A DNA stretch of 64,000 nt, from the NCBI GenBank assembly GCA_023213395.1, contig CM041465.1:125929741-125993740 (forward strand). Reading direction: 5' to 3'. The position numbers were made by a program, and so were the translations under genes. Below are positions 21,677 through 32,640 of this stretch, in pieces (position 1 is the stretch's first letter; each line of letters opens with the position of its first letter). Below the pieces are notes generated by a model. That model saw only the letters and a program-made list of their open reading frames with translations, ran no database searches and was not told the origin of the DNA. The stretch is from Cycas panzhihuaensis (lineage: Eukaryota; Cycadophyta).

Positions 21677-22850
21677 ATGACGTCTCACTTTGGGAATATG
21701 ATTATTCCTAAGTTTGATGGAAATAATTTTCTTAACTGGAGTAGGAGGATGAGGCCCATCCTCATAGCAAATGAAATGTGGGATATAGTGAGAAATGGTT
21801 ACAATGACTTAGGATCAAATCCAACGATCGAAAAGCTACATACAAAGAAAATATCAAAAAAGATAATGAAGCCTTAGCCCTTATTTTTTGCGCTTTGGAA
21901 GATCATGTTTTCCCACGGGTTAGTGAATCCATCAAGTCCAAAGAGGCTTGGGATACTTTACAGCTTATTTATGAAGGGGCTGCGTCCTCTAAACTACAAA
22001 ACCTAAGAAGTAAGTTCGAAAATTTACGTATGATGCCTCATGAATCAATAACTGAATTTATGACCAAGATTCAAGACATAGTTAACCAAATGAGGTCCCT
22101 TGGGGACACCTTAACCGAACAAAGAGTTGTTGAACGGATCCTTCGATGTGTAGGAGCCGTTAGACGCTTTGAGATGGTCGCTACAAGTATTAGTGTATCT
22201 AAGGACCTAAGTACACTTAAAATAGAACAACTTACTGCTATGCTTATGTCCATAGAAGAGCAACAAGCTGCCAACGAATCCTTAGAACATGCCTTTGCTA
22301 CAAAGGCCAACATTCAATCTAATCCTCAAGATGGCACTTCAAAACAAAATGAATCTCCTCTAAGGCGAAAAGATGAAAACCCTAAAAATGAACCTAGACA
22401 AAATCCTCCACGATACCAAGCTCCTCATAATAGACAAGGACGACCCCCACAACATGAAAATTCTCCAAGACATTCGAACACTCAAAGAAACCCTAACCAA
22501 CGAAGACAAGTTGAAAATCATTCTTGTTGTCCACACTGTCATGGGAACCCACAACCTTCTAGAACACCTCAACACTATCATGACCAACCAAGAAATACTC
22601 ATACTCAATTCTATGAGGAAAGGGGGAGACCTCTCAACTTTGATCACTCTTCACCAAGGAATCAAAATCTTAGTTATGGAAAAAGAGATCAACTATATTG
22701 CACTTATTGTCGTAGAAATGGTCACACTGAAGATAAGTGTTTTTCAAAACATGGACCACCCTCTAGAGGACATGCGTCAAATACATCAGAATCTAAAATC
22801 AACAATAGGTTATTTCTATCTAGTTTTTCAAACCAGGAAGAAGAGGATGA
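21677..22850 (+). pseudogene. Copia-2 gag
   Basis: Gag starts at ATG 21677 with FGNMIIPKFDGNNFLNW, the usual copia N-terminal motif. It changes frame at about 21840-21860, where NEALALIFCALED is in another frame, and then stays open from 21895. Family marks are EAWDTLQLIYEG, LQNLRSKFENLRM, IQDIVNQMRSLG and VVERILRC. A long Pro/Gln/Asn/Arg-rich stretch leads to a canonical CX2CX4HX4C zinc knuckle (C-TY-C-RRNG-H-TEDK-C) at 22699-22740. Gag builds the particle and the knuckle packages the RNA. Apart from the one frameshift it is well kept. Confidence 0.88.
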
Positions 22851-23300
22851 TAGTTGGTACATTGATTCCGGTTGTTCCACCCACATGACCCATAAAGAAC
22901 AATTATTTCAAACTTTGGATACAAATAAGAAAGGGTCCATTATGTTTGGAGACAACACCTCTCACGAATCGATTGGAAAATGTAGCATTGCCTTATTAAC
23001 TGATAGTGGTGAATACAAATATTTAAATGATGTTCTATACGTCCCCGCTTTAAAGAAAAACTTACTATCAGAGGATGATGATGGGACAAGACTATAAAAT
23101 AATTTTTGACAACGGCGAATGTGTCATTAAAGACAAACGACAAAATGAAGCTATTGTTGCTAGGGGTATCATGACTAAAGATCGTTTATTTAAACTTACT
23201 ATCACCCCCTCAGAAACGTATGCCCTTAGAACTACAACTACTATGGATAGTGACCTATGGCATCGACGTTTTGGTCACCTTAATTATACAAGTTTAGCCC
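22851..23300 (+). pseudogene. Copia-2 protease and pre-integrase region
   Basis: The same frame runs into SWYIDSGCSTHMT at about 22855, the copia aspartic protease active site (D-S-G). It continues through LYVPALKKNLLS, where the frame is lost at about 23070. The overlapping frame from 23075 continues with YKIIFDNGECVIKDK and LWHRRFGHLN, the GAG-pre-integrase domain. The two frames together follow the family order. Protease would cleave the polyprotein, and the break lies after its catalytic part. Confidence 0.85.
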
Positions 23301-24130
23301 TTATGAAAAGATTAGATATGGTTAATGGCTTGCCCCCTATTGATGTTAACAAAGAGTTGTGTGAGGGATGCCTTCTTGGAAAACATCATAGAGAAAGCTT
23401 TCCAGACTTTAGCCATCGGCATCCGCCCCTCTTCAACTCGCTCACACGGATATTTGGGCCCAATGGCCACTCCCTCCTCGGTGTGCCAAATATTTCCTTA
23501 TATTTATTGATGACTTTACAAGAAAGACTTGGGTGTTCTTTCTCAAATACAACTGATGCATTTGACCACTTTGTTGACTTCAAAACCTTCGTTGAGCTAA
23601 AGTGGATATCATATCCTCTCCTTAAGATCGGATAATGGGGAGAATTTACCTCTAATATCTTCAAAGATTATCAGATCCAACATGGGATTAGGCGACAACA
23701 TACGAACCCCTACACCCCACAACAAAATGGTGTAGAAAGGAAAACAGAACTATCGAGAAATGGCACGTTGCATGCTTAAAGATAAAAACTTAGGCCATGA
23801 ATTTTGAGTCAAGCCCATACCGCATGATCTACTTACTTAATCGATGTTCCACAAAAGTCGTTAAGGGAAGACACCAGAAGAAGCATGGACAGGTTATAAA
23901 CCTAGTATCCGTCACCTTAAGGTATTTAGTTGTTTAGCCTATGCCTATGTCCCTGACCAAAGAAGAACCAAATTAGATGATCATAGTTTAAAATGTATCT
24001 TTATTGGATATAGTGAATCATCAAAATCTTACAAAGTTTATGATCCCAAATCCCGAAAAGTCATTCTGAGTAGGGATGTCAAATTTCAAGAGGACACCTA
24101 CTATCAAAATAACCATGAACAACAACAAGA
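23301..24130 (+). pseudogene. Copia-2 integrase
   Basis: The zinc-binding CEGCLLGKHHRESFP lies near 23370. The core is scrambled by frameshifts: an FID-like strand near 23510, then YTPQQNGVERK at about 23710-23745 with the catalytic E region, then PSIRHLKVFSCLAY and SRKVILSRDV near 24060. These are the HHCC, DDE core and C-terminal parts of copia integrase. At least three frame changes make it non-functional, although motif order is kept. Confidence 0.82.
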
Positions 24131-24170
24131 CATTACCATTAAGTTTAATGCATCAAATACATCCAAATAT

Positions 24171-25120
24171 GTGCCACCTATGTGGCGAAACTCTCTAGGA
24201 ACTACTAGGGAAACAACATCACCTCAACCACCATCACAACCCCTACCCAAATGGGTTCAACGCAATCATGACTTAGGAAATATATTAGATAACAATCAAG
24301 ATCTACATCGCTCACACAAAGTTAACTTTACTCTAATGAGTAAGTTACTTGAAAGTCATGAGCCTCAAACCTTTGGTGAGGCTAATCAACATGAGTGCTG
24401 GCAAAAAGCCATGCAAGAGGAATATAAATCTATAGTTAAAAATGACACTTGGGAACTTGTAGACTTACCACCAAGAAAGAAAGCCATTGGAACCAAATGG
24501 GTTTATAAGACTAAGTTCCACTCTGATGGATCAATTGATAAATATAAAGCTCGTTTAGTTGCCAAAAGATATGCCCAAAGAGAATGCATAGACTATACTG
24601 AAACGTTTGCCCCTGTTGCTAGAATGGAATCAGTTCGCATGATAATAAGTTTAGCCGCCCAAATGGGTTGGCCTGTTTATCAAATGGACGTAAAAAGTGC
24701 TTTTTTAAATGGTTATATCCAAGAAGATATTTATGTCTCTCAACCCCTCGGTTTTGAAGTCAGGGGGAAGAAAACAAAGTGTATAAGTTAAAGAAAGCGT
24801 TATATGGTCTAAAACAAGCACCTAGGGCTTGGTATTCCCGTATCGACACATATCTTAAAGATCAAGGGTTTGAAAGATCTCAAGCAGATCCAAACCTATA
24901 CACCAAAATTAAAGGAAATTCGATATTGATCGTAGGACTTTACGTGAGCGACTTAATTTATACCTAAATGACTCCCAACTCTTAAGTCAATTTAAAGAAG
25001 CTCTGTAAGGAATTCGAAATGACAGACTTAGGTCTTATGCACTACTTCCTAGGATTGGAAGTGTGGCAAGATAAACAAGGAATATTTATATCTCAACGTA
25101 AATATATATTAGATCTTCTA
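24171..25120 (+). pseudogene. Copia-2 reverse transcriptase
   Basis: The first frame (24171-24791) has WQKAMQEEYKSI, NDTWELVDLP, IGTKWVYKTKF, KARLVAKRYAQ, YTETFAPVARM and QMDVKSAFLNG. The next frame (24779-24967) has YKLKKALYGLKQAPRAWY and ILIVGLYVSDLIYT. The palm motif should be YVDD and here is YVSD, so the first catalytic Asp of the pair is lost. The frame stops after IYT, and the thumb (MTDLGLMHYFLGLEV) continues in another frame at about 25020. Confidence 0.88.
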
Positions 25121-25872
25121 TAAAGATTAAAAATGACAAATCAGAAACCATTGTCAATACCAAAGTAAATTGGAATTAAACTCTCTAAGATGATGACTCA
25201 ACTTCAGTTGATCCCACTCACTATAGACAACTAATTGGTAGCCTACTTTATTTAACTTCTACTCGACCTGATATAACATATTCTGTAAGTGTTGTATCTA
25301 GATTTATGCGTAATCCAAAGACATCCCATCGCAAGTCGCTAAAAGAATCCTCGATATCTTAAAGGGACTTGACTTTGGATTATACTACAAACCTACATCC
25401 GAGTTTCGCTTAACTAGTTATACTGATTGATTAATGGTGATATCGATGATAGAAGATCTACCTCTGTGTTATGCATTTAGTATGGGATTAGCGCAGAGCT
25501 TGGAGTTCAAAGAAATAAAATACCGCTTCCTTATCCACAACTAAAGCGTAATATAAAGCCGCAGTTGTTAGGAGCTTGTGAATCAATCGTTAAGAAGACT
25601 CTTACAGTGATTTTCAAATTAAACAAAGAAGGCCCCACTAAAATTTGGTGTGATAATCGAGCGCTATTCAAATGACAAAAATCCAAGATTTCACCAGCAG
25701 TAACAAAGCACATTGAAACTCAATACCACTTCATTCGGAACTTGTACAAGGTAAGAAATAGAGTTGACTTATCAGAAGATCAAGATCAAACAATGGATAT
25801 TTTTACAAAGGCCTTGGGAAAAATCAAGTTTGAAAAGTTCGTAGATGATCAGGAGTCATACACATTGGGCTT
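25121..25872 (+). pseudogene. Copia-2 RNase H region
   Basis: Frame-shifted pieces of the copia connection and RNase H are readable: YRQLIGSLLYLTSTRPDI at about 25220-25280, SRFMRNP, then degenerate RNase H words, and MDIFTKALGKIKFEKF at about 25795-25840 followed by the polypurine tract. The catalytic residues are not all traceable. The many frame changes make this the most eroded part of Copia-2. Confidence 0.75.
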
Positions 25873-25883
25873 ATAGGGGAGAA
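25873..25883 (+). other. Copia-2 polypurine tract
   Basis: ATAGGGGAGAA directly precedes the 3' LTR. Confidence 0.8.
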
Positions 25884-26213
25884 TGTTGGGAATAATCCCA
25901 ATGTTCATGCACTAGAGCACTTAGGGCCCCTCAAAGCCACCTTTGAGGGCCCCTAGGGCACCTTGAGCCTTTCAAAAGCCGCCCGGACCGACCACTCACG
26001 TGAGGTGCGTGACACTGCTATTTATTTTTATATTTTTCAAACTAACGTTATTTGTCAGGCATTTAGGGTGATGGCGCCCACGCCCCCGAATTCTCTATAT
26101 AAGGGTTGGGAATACCTCCCTGGTGTTTATTAACACCGCCACTCTTTCAGAAATCGCCGTTGTACTCAAGATGAAAGTTTCGTGATGTCCTGCTCTGCCA
26201 TCCGGCTCCATCA
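25884..26213 (+). repeat. Copia-2 3' LTR
   Basis: The 330-bp direct repeat of 17865-18199 starts and ends with the same words, with a scatter of substitutions and small indels concentrated at about 26005-26090. TATA box at 26096-26102. Followed by TACTC. Confidence 0.93.
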
Positions 26214-27063
26214 TACTCTTCCTCCTCTTCATGGCATTTTTAACTGCTATTCTCTTTACCTAATTGCTTTGTGTCCCAAAGCTTCTTCTATAAGCTTTTT
26301 GCAAGACTCCTAAACCCTAATGAGTAATCCCTTACCCTTTTAATAAGAATACTCTACAACCTATGCAGTCTCTTCAACAATTATTCGTTGTAATACCTCA
26401 AGTGTTTATGGTTTCTTTCTTTAACCCCAGAGCTAAACCATGCTCTAATACCAAATGATGAGGGCAACGTGCAAGAAAAATATTCTATCTCACATGCACC
26501 AACCTAAAATTAAGAAAGAGCCAAAGAAAAAGTTCTAAAGAATAGAGAGAGTCATTTTACTTTGAATTCCTTTTCATTTCATTTAAATCTACCAAAAGAT
26601 AGTCCTAAATTATATTTATATGAGTAAAAATGGGAAGTACAAAAACTTCTAATCCTAACCCTAAAAACTCCTTAATTGTGTAAAATACTATGTAATTCCA
26701 TGTTTCTAAGTTAATTCCTATTAGGAAAAGCTAGAACACTAAGGGTCATCACATAAAAGCAAAAACTAGTTTAAAATTAACTACTATTTTTAGACATACA
26801 AACTAAACCTTAATTTTTAGGTATTTTTAGAGCATTTTTTTGGTAGCCAAATTTTGGGCCTATGATGAGACTTTAACCCTATCCTAGACTATTTTTATCC
26901 ATTCTTCTTGAATAGATCTTCAATTTGGTCATAGACTAATTGAATTCAAATTATCGATTCAAAAGTTATGCTTCAATCAATAGATTCCAAAATTTAGAGT
27001 AAATTAACTAAAAAAATAAAAAATAGATGGAGTTATGATGAAGGTCTAGATGCTCTCGCATCA
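26214..27063 (-). mobile_element. Gypsy-3, 5' part (LTR, PBS, gag start), minus strand
   Basis: To the right of Copia-2 the gypsy resumes. Gag N-terminal DNA (26214-26441) matches Gypsy-2 10320-10620. It is followed on the minus strand by the primer-binding site TGGTATTAGAGC (within 26442-26455) and a 608-bp 5' LTR at 26456-27063. The LTR begins TGATGCGAGAGCATC and ends GCCCTCATCA in element orientation. With 16628-17864 it forms one split element. The flank at 27064 onwards equals the flanks of Gypsy-2 and of the LTR fragment at 13670. Confidence 0.87.
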
Positions 27064-27480
27064 ATCTATGTTCTTTCCCATGTCGTATCTCCCATTTGGT
27101 TTCCATAAACCTTTCATATCACTCGTGGGTCAACCCTCAATCAAAGTTATCTCACTACCATGACTGTCTACCTAGTTATTCTCTAAATTATGTAGGTTAA
27201 TTTCTATAATCTACATCCTTCCTCTATATTCCCTCAACCCCTTTCAATGATAACTTTAAATAGGCATAATGTACAAATATGATTAAAAGCCCCAACCATG
27301 TTGAATTCAAAACATATACATTTGAGTATCATTCAAATGTAGCATCCCATACAAAATCCATCCTCAATAGCGTATTATGACGAATAAGAAAATAATGCAT
27401 ATTGGTTAGTTTAGGAAGATAACAAGAAGGTAGACCAAATGCTTATGATATTTTAGTCTTGGCAAATGATAAATTGAAGT
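27064..27480 (-). repeat. Gypsy flank, copy 3
   Basis: Reverse complement of 9346-9752 and 13251-13669. It joins the gypsy LTR at the same base as in those copies. Confidence 0.85.
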
Positions 27481-27497
27481 TGTATGTTGCCTTTATG

Positions 27498-27655
27498 TTT
27501 GTGTGTGTGTGTGTGTGTGTCTATACAAAGAAACACACATACATATACATATGTGTGTATACATGTATATATGCATATACACACACGTAAGTACCTATGC
27601 ATGCACACATACATGTGTGTCTGCGTATGTATATATGTGTGTATCGATAGCGAGG
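27498..27655. repeat. Compound TG/CA/TA microsatellite
   Basis: A (TG)n run at 27500-27520 is followed by interspersed CATA/TG words to 27655. It aligns with 12945-13250 in reverse complement, without the long TA array. Confidence 0.85.
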
Positions 27656-28648
27656 GGCATGTACAAATTATTTTCATATTTATTACTTCACAACATAATA
27701 TTCAAGGCAAAATTGTCATCACACACACTTTAAGCAAGTTATTAGCATTAAATTATGATAACAAACTAAGTAAATAAGTCACTTCAAAGTACATGCATAA
27801 CAAAAGGCTACTATAAAAAAATTAGATGTCTTACTTTTATTTATGGACATGTACTAATATATCATAGGATTTGTATAATAATTGAGATAAATTATTATAA
27901 TATTTATTTTTTGTTTATAAGGACATGACATTATTGCATTAACTATCAATAGTCATCCAAAACGAAATAAGGATACGGCATTGCTTGATTGGCTTTCAAC
28001 AATCATCTAAAAAAACCTATATACAATCTTTTAGAGCCATTTGGACATAAACCCCATGTCTAGCATCTTTAAGCCATTATTAAGTGATTTGGATCATAAA
28101 CATTAGAAGTGTAATACTATTTTATTAGCTTTTAACAATAATCTAAGACAACTTTCATAATGTCTTTTAGAACCATTTCGACGTAAATTCAATGTCAAGT
28201 GTCTTTGGCCTTTCTTGGATAATTTTTGTGATGATTTTTTTTATTAAGACTAATTGTTTTAGTAGACAACAAAGGATTCTCATATTTAATTATAAATTAA
28301 AAGTCATATTTGAATGAATAAATAACAATAGTTCTTCAATACATTTTTACTCATTTAAAGTCATCACAATTAATTAACAATATGAAATTTTGCTAATCAT
28401 GAGAATTTGATAATAAAATAAAATTTGTTATCTCTAATTATTATAAAATAAAAATAAAAATAACTCTCAAATTTCATTCTACAACGATGAAATTTTAACA
28501 AATTTAATATAAATACACAACATAAAATAACATAATATTGATAAATCTACCTCTATAAAAAGTGAATGAATTAGATTGTACAACTATCTTAGAAATATAA
28601 TATATTCATTTGCCGAAGAAAATCTACAGAGAGTAATAATTCATTTAT
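27656..28648 (-). repeat. MKK-tail repeat, copy A
   Basis: This is the most complete copy of the DNA downstream of the MKK stop. It aligns with 13893-14786 over most of its length, with 38089-38360 near the gene, and with 1264-1341 plus 5642-5825 at the far end. There the uninterrupted word AAATTATGATAACAAA shows what the Copia-1 target looked like before insertion. Confidence 0.8.
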
Positions 28649-29491
28649 GAGAAACTTGTTGGGATTGTTTGAGAGAAGGGTGGATGACGAGCCAAGTAGT
28701 CGTTCATCTCCTCCTTGAATCCTTCTATAGACACCAAGGAATAAAACTCTGAAAATCTGCAGAAACTTTGGGGAGCGGAGAGGGGGAATCCAAAAAACAA
28801 ATGGAAAAAATGAGAGTAGGCCAATCCAATTGTTAGCGAGGCGACAAAAAGGGGGAATGGCCTATATAGCATTCCATCAGGGTCAAACCCAGGCTCTAGA
28901 TATGCCATCATAGTTTCCGCCATAGCTGTCAGGGTCTAATCTCTCTGGGCTCATGTAGGCACAGGTGCTGACATAGGAATCACAGGTATCCAACGTTTGA
29001 GATAGTATTCAACTAACTCTGAGGTCTGCAATCTTGATTTCCTGCTTCCTGTTGATCAATAAATTAGTAGGTTTGATGTTTTATTCTCCACTTCTCCTTC
29101 ACCAAATTGACGAGAAAACCTCCGTCCATGTAATCTAATACAAAGTTAATATCTCCAGCCTCCTCAAATATCCCTTCACATTTCACAACGAAGGGGGAGT
29201 TCGTTTTAGTCAGAATCTCCATCTCCATGGGAATCTATCTCCTGACAGACATATTTTCGTGATCTACGCGAATGACCTTAAGAGCGTACACTACCTGGGT
29301 CTTCTTGTGTCAGACTTTGTACATGTCCTTCCCCCACTGCCATACCCGAGGATCTGAATCTTCTATAAATCTGATAGACGTTCTACGTTGGTGGGGGGCA
29401 ACTTCAGCAGAAGTAAAGGCAGATGGAGGATCTGGTCCTGAACAGGAATTGATACCTTCAAACCTAAAAGCAATCTCATTTCAATTGCCAT
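28649..29491 (-). pseudogene. MAP kinase kinase pseudogene, copy A
   Basis: Minus-strand ATG at 29491. The N-terminal leader ends in KLPPTNVERLSDL, then comes a stop, then KIQILGYGSGGR (glycine loop). After a small frameshift follow YALKVIRVDHEN (with the ATP-binding Lys), MEMEILTKTNSPFVVKCEGIFEEAGDI-type words and YMDGG. About 40 codons that should hold the HRD catalytic loop are missing, and the frame resumes at TSNLLI. Then come KIADLRVS (normally DFG), a TCDSYVSTCAYMSPERLDPD activation segment and NYDG, then a frame-shifted C-lobe with the HPSLKQS end. Plant MKKs activate MAP kinases by dual phosphorylation. The absence of introns fits the intronless group C/D MKKs. The lost HRD and DFG, stops and frameshifts make it dead. 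Confidence 0.9.
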
Positions 29492-30560
29492 AGTTATCCT
29501 ATTGGTATTCATGATTCTCCACCATAACTTCCAAACCTAAAAAGAACACTGGCGACGATTTTCATATGACAGCGACATGTGCAATTAGAGTGCACGTAGA
29601 AGCAGCTCAAATCCAAACCAAGTTGGTCGGCGAAGTACGACTGATACAGGCTCACCCATGCAATCACACACTTAAATAATTATTAATTAATTAATCAATT
29701 CGTCGTTGTTCCGAAGGAGCCCGACGTAATTGGATTATTTCATTTCCAACGTGACCAAAAGTCCACCACATCCTTGAAAACGTGACGGCTGCATCTGCAA
29801 CAAAATTACCCTGTTGTCATTTTGCAAAAATAGTATATGATAATTTAGGGTTCTTTATATAGTATTGGATATGGTTCACATGCGCATTAAGTGCATAACT
29901 CCAACGATTATGATATTTCTTTTAGATTTTGAAATTTGATTAAAATAATATTATTTAATACACAAAAATTTCACATTAGTTATGTGTAAACTTTGAATTG
30001 AACCATGTTTTCAAAGACATTTTATCTAAAGAATGTCTTGTCTTTATTTTCATAATGTAAATATTTGAAAGTAGTTAATTGATTGTTCCAGCATTCTAAC
30101 TAGAGTTTGGCTTATAATTTTGTTAGTAGTATTCCATTGATTAGCATGTGCTATTAACAATGGAAAGAATGAGAAAACAAATGAATTACTAAGAGATTTT
30201 CGTTTCTTCCAAGAGACAAAGCACATAATCTATCATAAAGTCTCCATGACTCTAATGTCTTATGACCAATGTTTGTTATAATAATATTTATATATGCTTG
30301 TCTATATCATTCAAATGGCATTTGTAATATTCATGTAAGTATTGCATGTTTATTACTTGCATTAATAGAGATATAAAAAGTGCATACTAAATTATTTACT
30401 TTAATTAAAGAAATCAATTAGAATACTTCTTTTAATATGGATTAAGATATTATGAAGCATCAAATTTAAAATAGCTTAGTTGTGTTTGTATTCCATATTG
30501 AGATTCAAGTTTATTTATGGTTACTCAAAAAGACTCTCATAATAAAAAATTAATAATGTA
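29492..30560. other. Upstream of MKK pseudogene, no gene seen
   Basis: The first about 270 bp (29500-29770) are less AT-rich than the surroundings and could be the former MKK leader and promoter, but no TATA box or other site can be defended. From 29800 on it is plain AT-rich DNA. Confidence 0.45.
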
Positions 30561-31037
30561 AAGTGAGTAGACACTAGATATTACCTATTTTGGTAAGAAT
30601 CTAAGACCCTCACTTTTATCTATTACCTTTTATTCTTGACATAGCCACTTTACAAGACTTGTAGTGAAGACTCTTTTATTAAAAGGAGATGTGCCAGTTG
30701 CTCAGAGATGGTATTACAAAATTGGAGAAGAAATGCTGGCCATATTAAAAGATTAGACAAATCTTGAAAGATAGATATGTGACCTCCCTCTAAATATTAG
30801 AGACTTGATTATTATTTGAAGTAGAAAAATAGAATGAAGTAAATGTCGAAATATCTACTTCAAAGAGTAAAGAGAAAATAGAAGAGCTTGAAGAACTACA
30901 TACGAAGCTCAAGGTTGAAGCTAAAGAGACGTCTCAACCATTAAAACGTACATACTGCAGGTTAATTAAAAAATAGATGATTTTTTTGTTCCCATAAATA
31001 TTTGCTTTGATGAATACATGTTCCATTGCTTTCATGA

Positions 31038-31259
31038 AAGATAAATCCAAAGCAATACTTTAACAGCGCCAAATCAAGATTCCTTCTTCAAGAAAAATGG
31101 ATAAAAGAGACATATGGATCACAAGATACAAAAGAAAGTGAAACTTATGATAAAGAAGTACTAGTTGGATGGCAATTGGTAGAAGAAATTCAAATACCAA
31201 TTTATGGTAAAGGAATTCTAGTTGAAATTCAAGGTCATAAGTTCTTCTGTAAGAATTGA
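31038..31259 (+). pseudogene. Unrecognised 73-codon open fragment
   Basis: The frame between two stops has protein-like composition: SRFLLQEKWIKETYG, then TYDKEVLVGWQLVEEIQIP and YGKGILVEIQGHKFFCKN. The alternation of hydrophobic and charged residues looks like beta strands of a real protein rather than chance AT-rich translation. It has no start codon in place, and neighbouring frames carry similar composition only weakly. I do not recognise it. It lies between the two copies of the duplicated patch and may belong to the same dead element. Confidence 0.35.
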
Positions 31260-31836
31260 CAAAGATTTCTACACATTTTCAAGGATCAAGTGGCCATGAA
31301 ACAGAATAACAAGCAAATAGAAAATAAGGTATGACTCTCACATTACGGGTCATCTAGAAAATCAAAACAGGCTAGAGACTTACAAGATTAAATCTCTTTC
31401 CAGATTCTACAAAGAATCTGCAGTAAAAAGAAAATATTTTAAAGCATGACCAAAATTCCAAAAGGCCATAATGAAAGAATTAAGGTGTTTTTACAAAACC
31501 ACTAACTTAGGAGAAAGCTATATTAGAAGGGATTATTTTCAATGACGTAAGAGGATTTAAACTATTTAAAGTTTGTTGTATATATTCCCATTCCTTTTTA
31601 TAGTTTACTTCATTATTACCCTGTTCATCGTTAGCCTATTCCCACTTCTTAAACCCTTTTCCTTTTAAATATTAATCCATTTTCTTTAACAAAATAATTT
31701 TTGAAAAGAATAGGAATATGAGAAGAGTGGAGCAAGATTATAAGTAGAGAAATTTAACAAGTTGAGAGAAGGAATTAGACTATAAGAAGTAGAGATATGA
31801 AATCTCTTCAGATAATATCATGCAAGAGTATTCTGA

Positions 31837-31895
31837 ATTACTGGATTTGAACAAGAGATTACTTACCTCTTTTGAAACAATAAATTCTCCTTCAC
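31837..31895 (+). repeat. 59-bp inverted repeat, left arm
   Basis: This arm matches the reverse complement of 32538-32596 at 52 of 59 positions by hand alignment, including the perfect core ACCTCTTTTGAAACAATA. The two arms enclose about 640 bp. No target duplication is evident. Confidence 0.7.
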
Positions 31896-32537
31896 CGAAC
31901 GTTTAGGCGATTTTAGCATACTAGAAAAGTACACTACACAGGCATTTAAAGAATTATATTCTAAGAAAGCTATTAAAAGATGGTGTTTCAAAATGGGAGA
32001 AGAAATATTGACTGTATTAAAAGATTGGACAAATCCTAAAATATGGATCTGTGACCTTCCTCCAAATATTAAATACTTGATCGCTAAATAATATCTGGTA
32101 AACACTTGGTTGCAGAAGGTAGAAGAAAGATTTGGTGAGTGATTCCTTTCAAGTCACTCATAAAAGATGCCACTACTCTTTATCTTTTTTTCTTAGTGGA
32201 AATCTACCATTCAAAAAGTAGTCCACCTACTTTTATTTCTTTTGAAAGTTTAGCTTACTGTAACCATCTTTAATAAGAAAATGAGAAGAGTGGAGAAGCT
32301 TTTAAGAAATTAAGAAAAGGAATAGGACTATAAGAAGATTTTCGAAAGAATAGAAATATGAAAAGAGCTGAGAAGCCTTATAAGAAATTTAGAAAAGTAG
32401 TAGGACTATAAGAACTGGAGAATTTTGAAACAAAACTTTTCAAATAATATCATGCAGGAGAGTCGTGTGATGCGTAAGTTCGGTGCAGCCAGTACAATTG
32501 CAAAGCATGGTGGATTTTGTTATTAAGGAAACATCCT

Positions 32538-32596
32538 GTGAAGGAGAACGTATTGTTTCAAAAGAGGTGAGTAATCTATTGCTCAAATTCAGTAGT
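32538..32596 (-). repeat. 59-bp inverted repeat, right arm
   Basis: Partner of 31837-31895. The enclosed DNA includes the second copy of the duplicated peptide patch (31978-32085). Confidence 0.7.
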
Positions 32597-32640
32597 TTGG
32601 AATGCTCTTTCATAATATTGTCTAAAGAGATTAGTCTATT

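Larger units (their letters stand above)
17865..26213 (+). mobile_element. Copia-2, near-complete Ty1-copia retrotransposon
   Basis: The element of about 8.35 kb has two LTRs of about 330 bp (17865-18199 and 25884-26213), a primer-binding site at 18202, a polypurine tract before the 3' LTR, and a perfect TACTC duplication on both sides. It sits inside the gag of Gypsy-3. The coding order gag, protease, integrase, RT, RNase H (21677-25860) is Ty1-copia. A leader of about 3.46 kb precedes gag, far longer than in typical copia elements. The LTRs differ by a modest number of substitutions and small indels, and gag has a long open frame, so it is one of the younger elements here. The RT motif YVDD is YVSD and pol has several frameshifts, so it is not autonomous. 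Confidence 0.93.
30561..32640 (+). other. Unidentified degenerate region with duplicated and inverted patches
   Basis: The stretches 30705-30811 and 31978-32085 are about 75-80% alike by eye and both encode a K-GEE-..IL/LKD-.TN...ICDLP.NI-like peptide. In between lie a Lys/Glu-rich, coiled-coil-like segment (about 30830-30975) and a clean 73-codon frame. Repeated purine-rich words (GAGAAGAGTGGAG, GGACTATAAGAA) recur at 31718, 32280 and 32350. I do not recognise the family; decayed retroelement or viral-like gag DNA is possible but unproven. Confidence 0.4.

Noticed and set aside
22071-22647. Minus-strand frames of 80-95 codons opposite the Copia-2 gag
   Set aside because: They are shadows of the gag coding frame.
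28960-29230. Second, separate gene between MKK pieces
   Set aside because: The apparent gap between kinase parts is an in-place deletion plus frameshifts. The residues on both sides are consecutive kinase subdomains apart from the missing HRD region.
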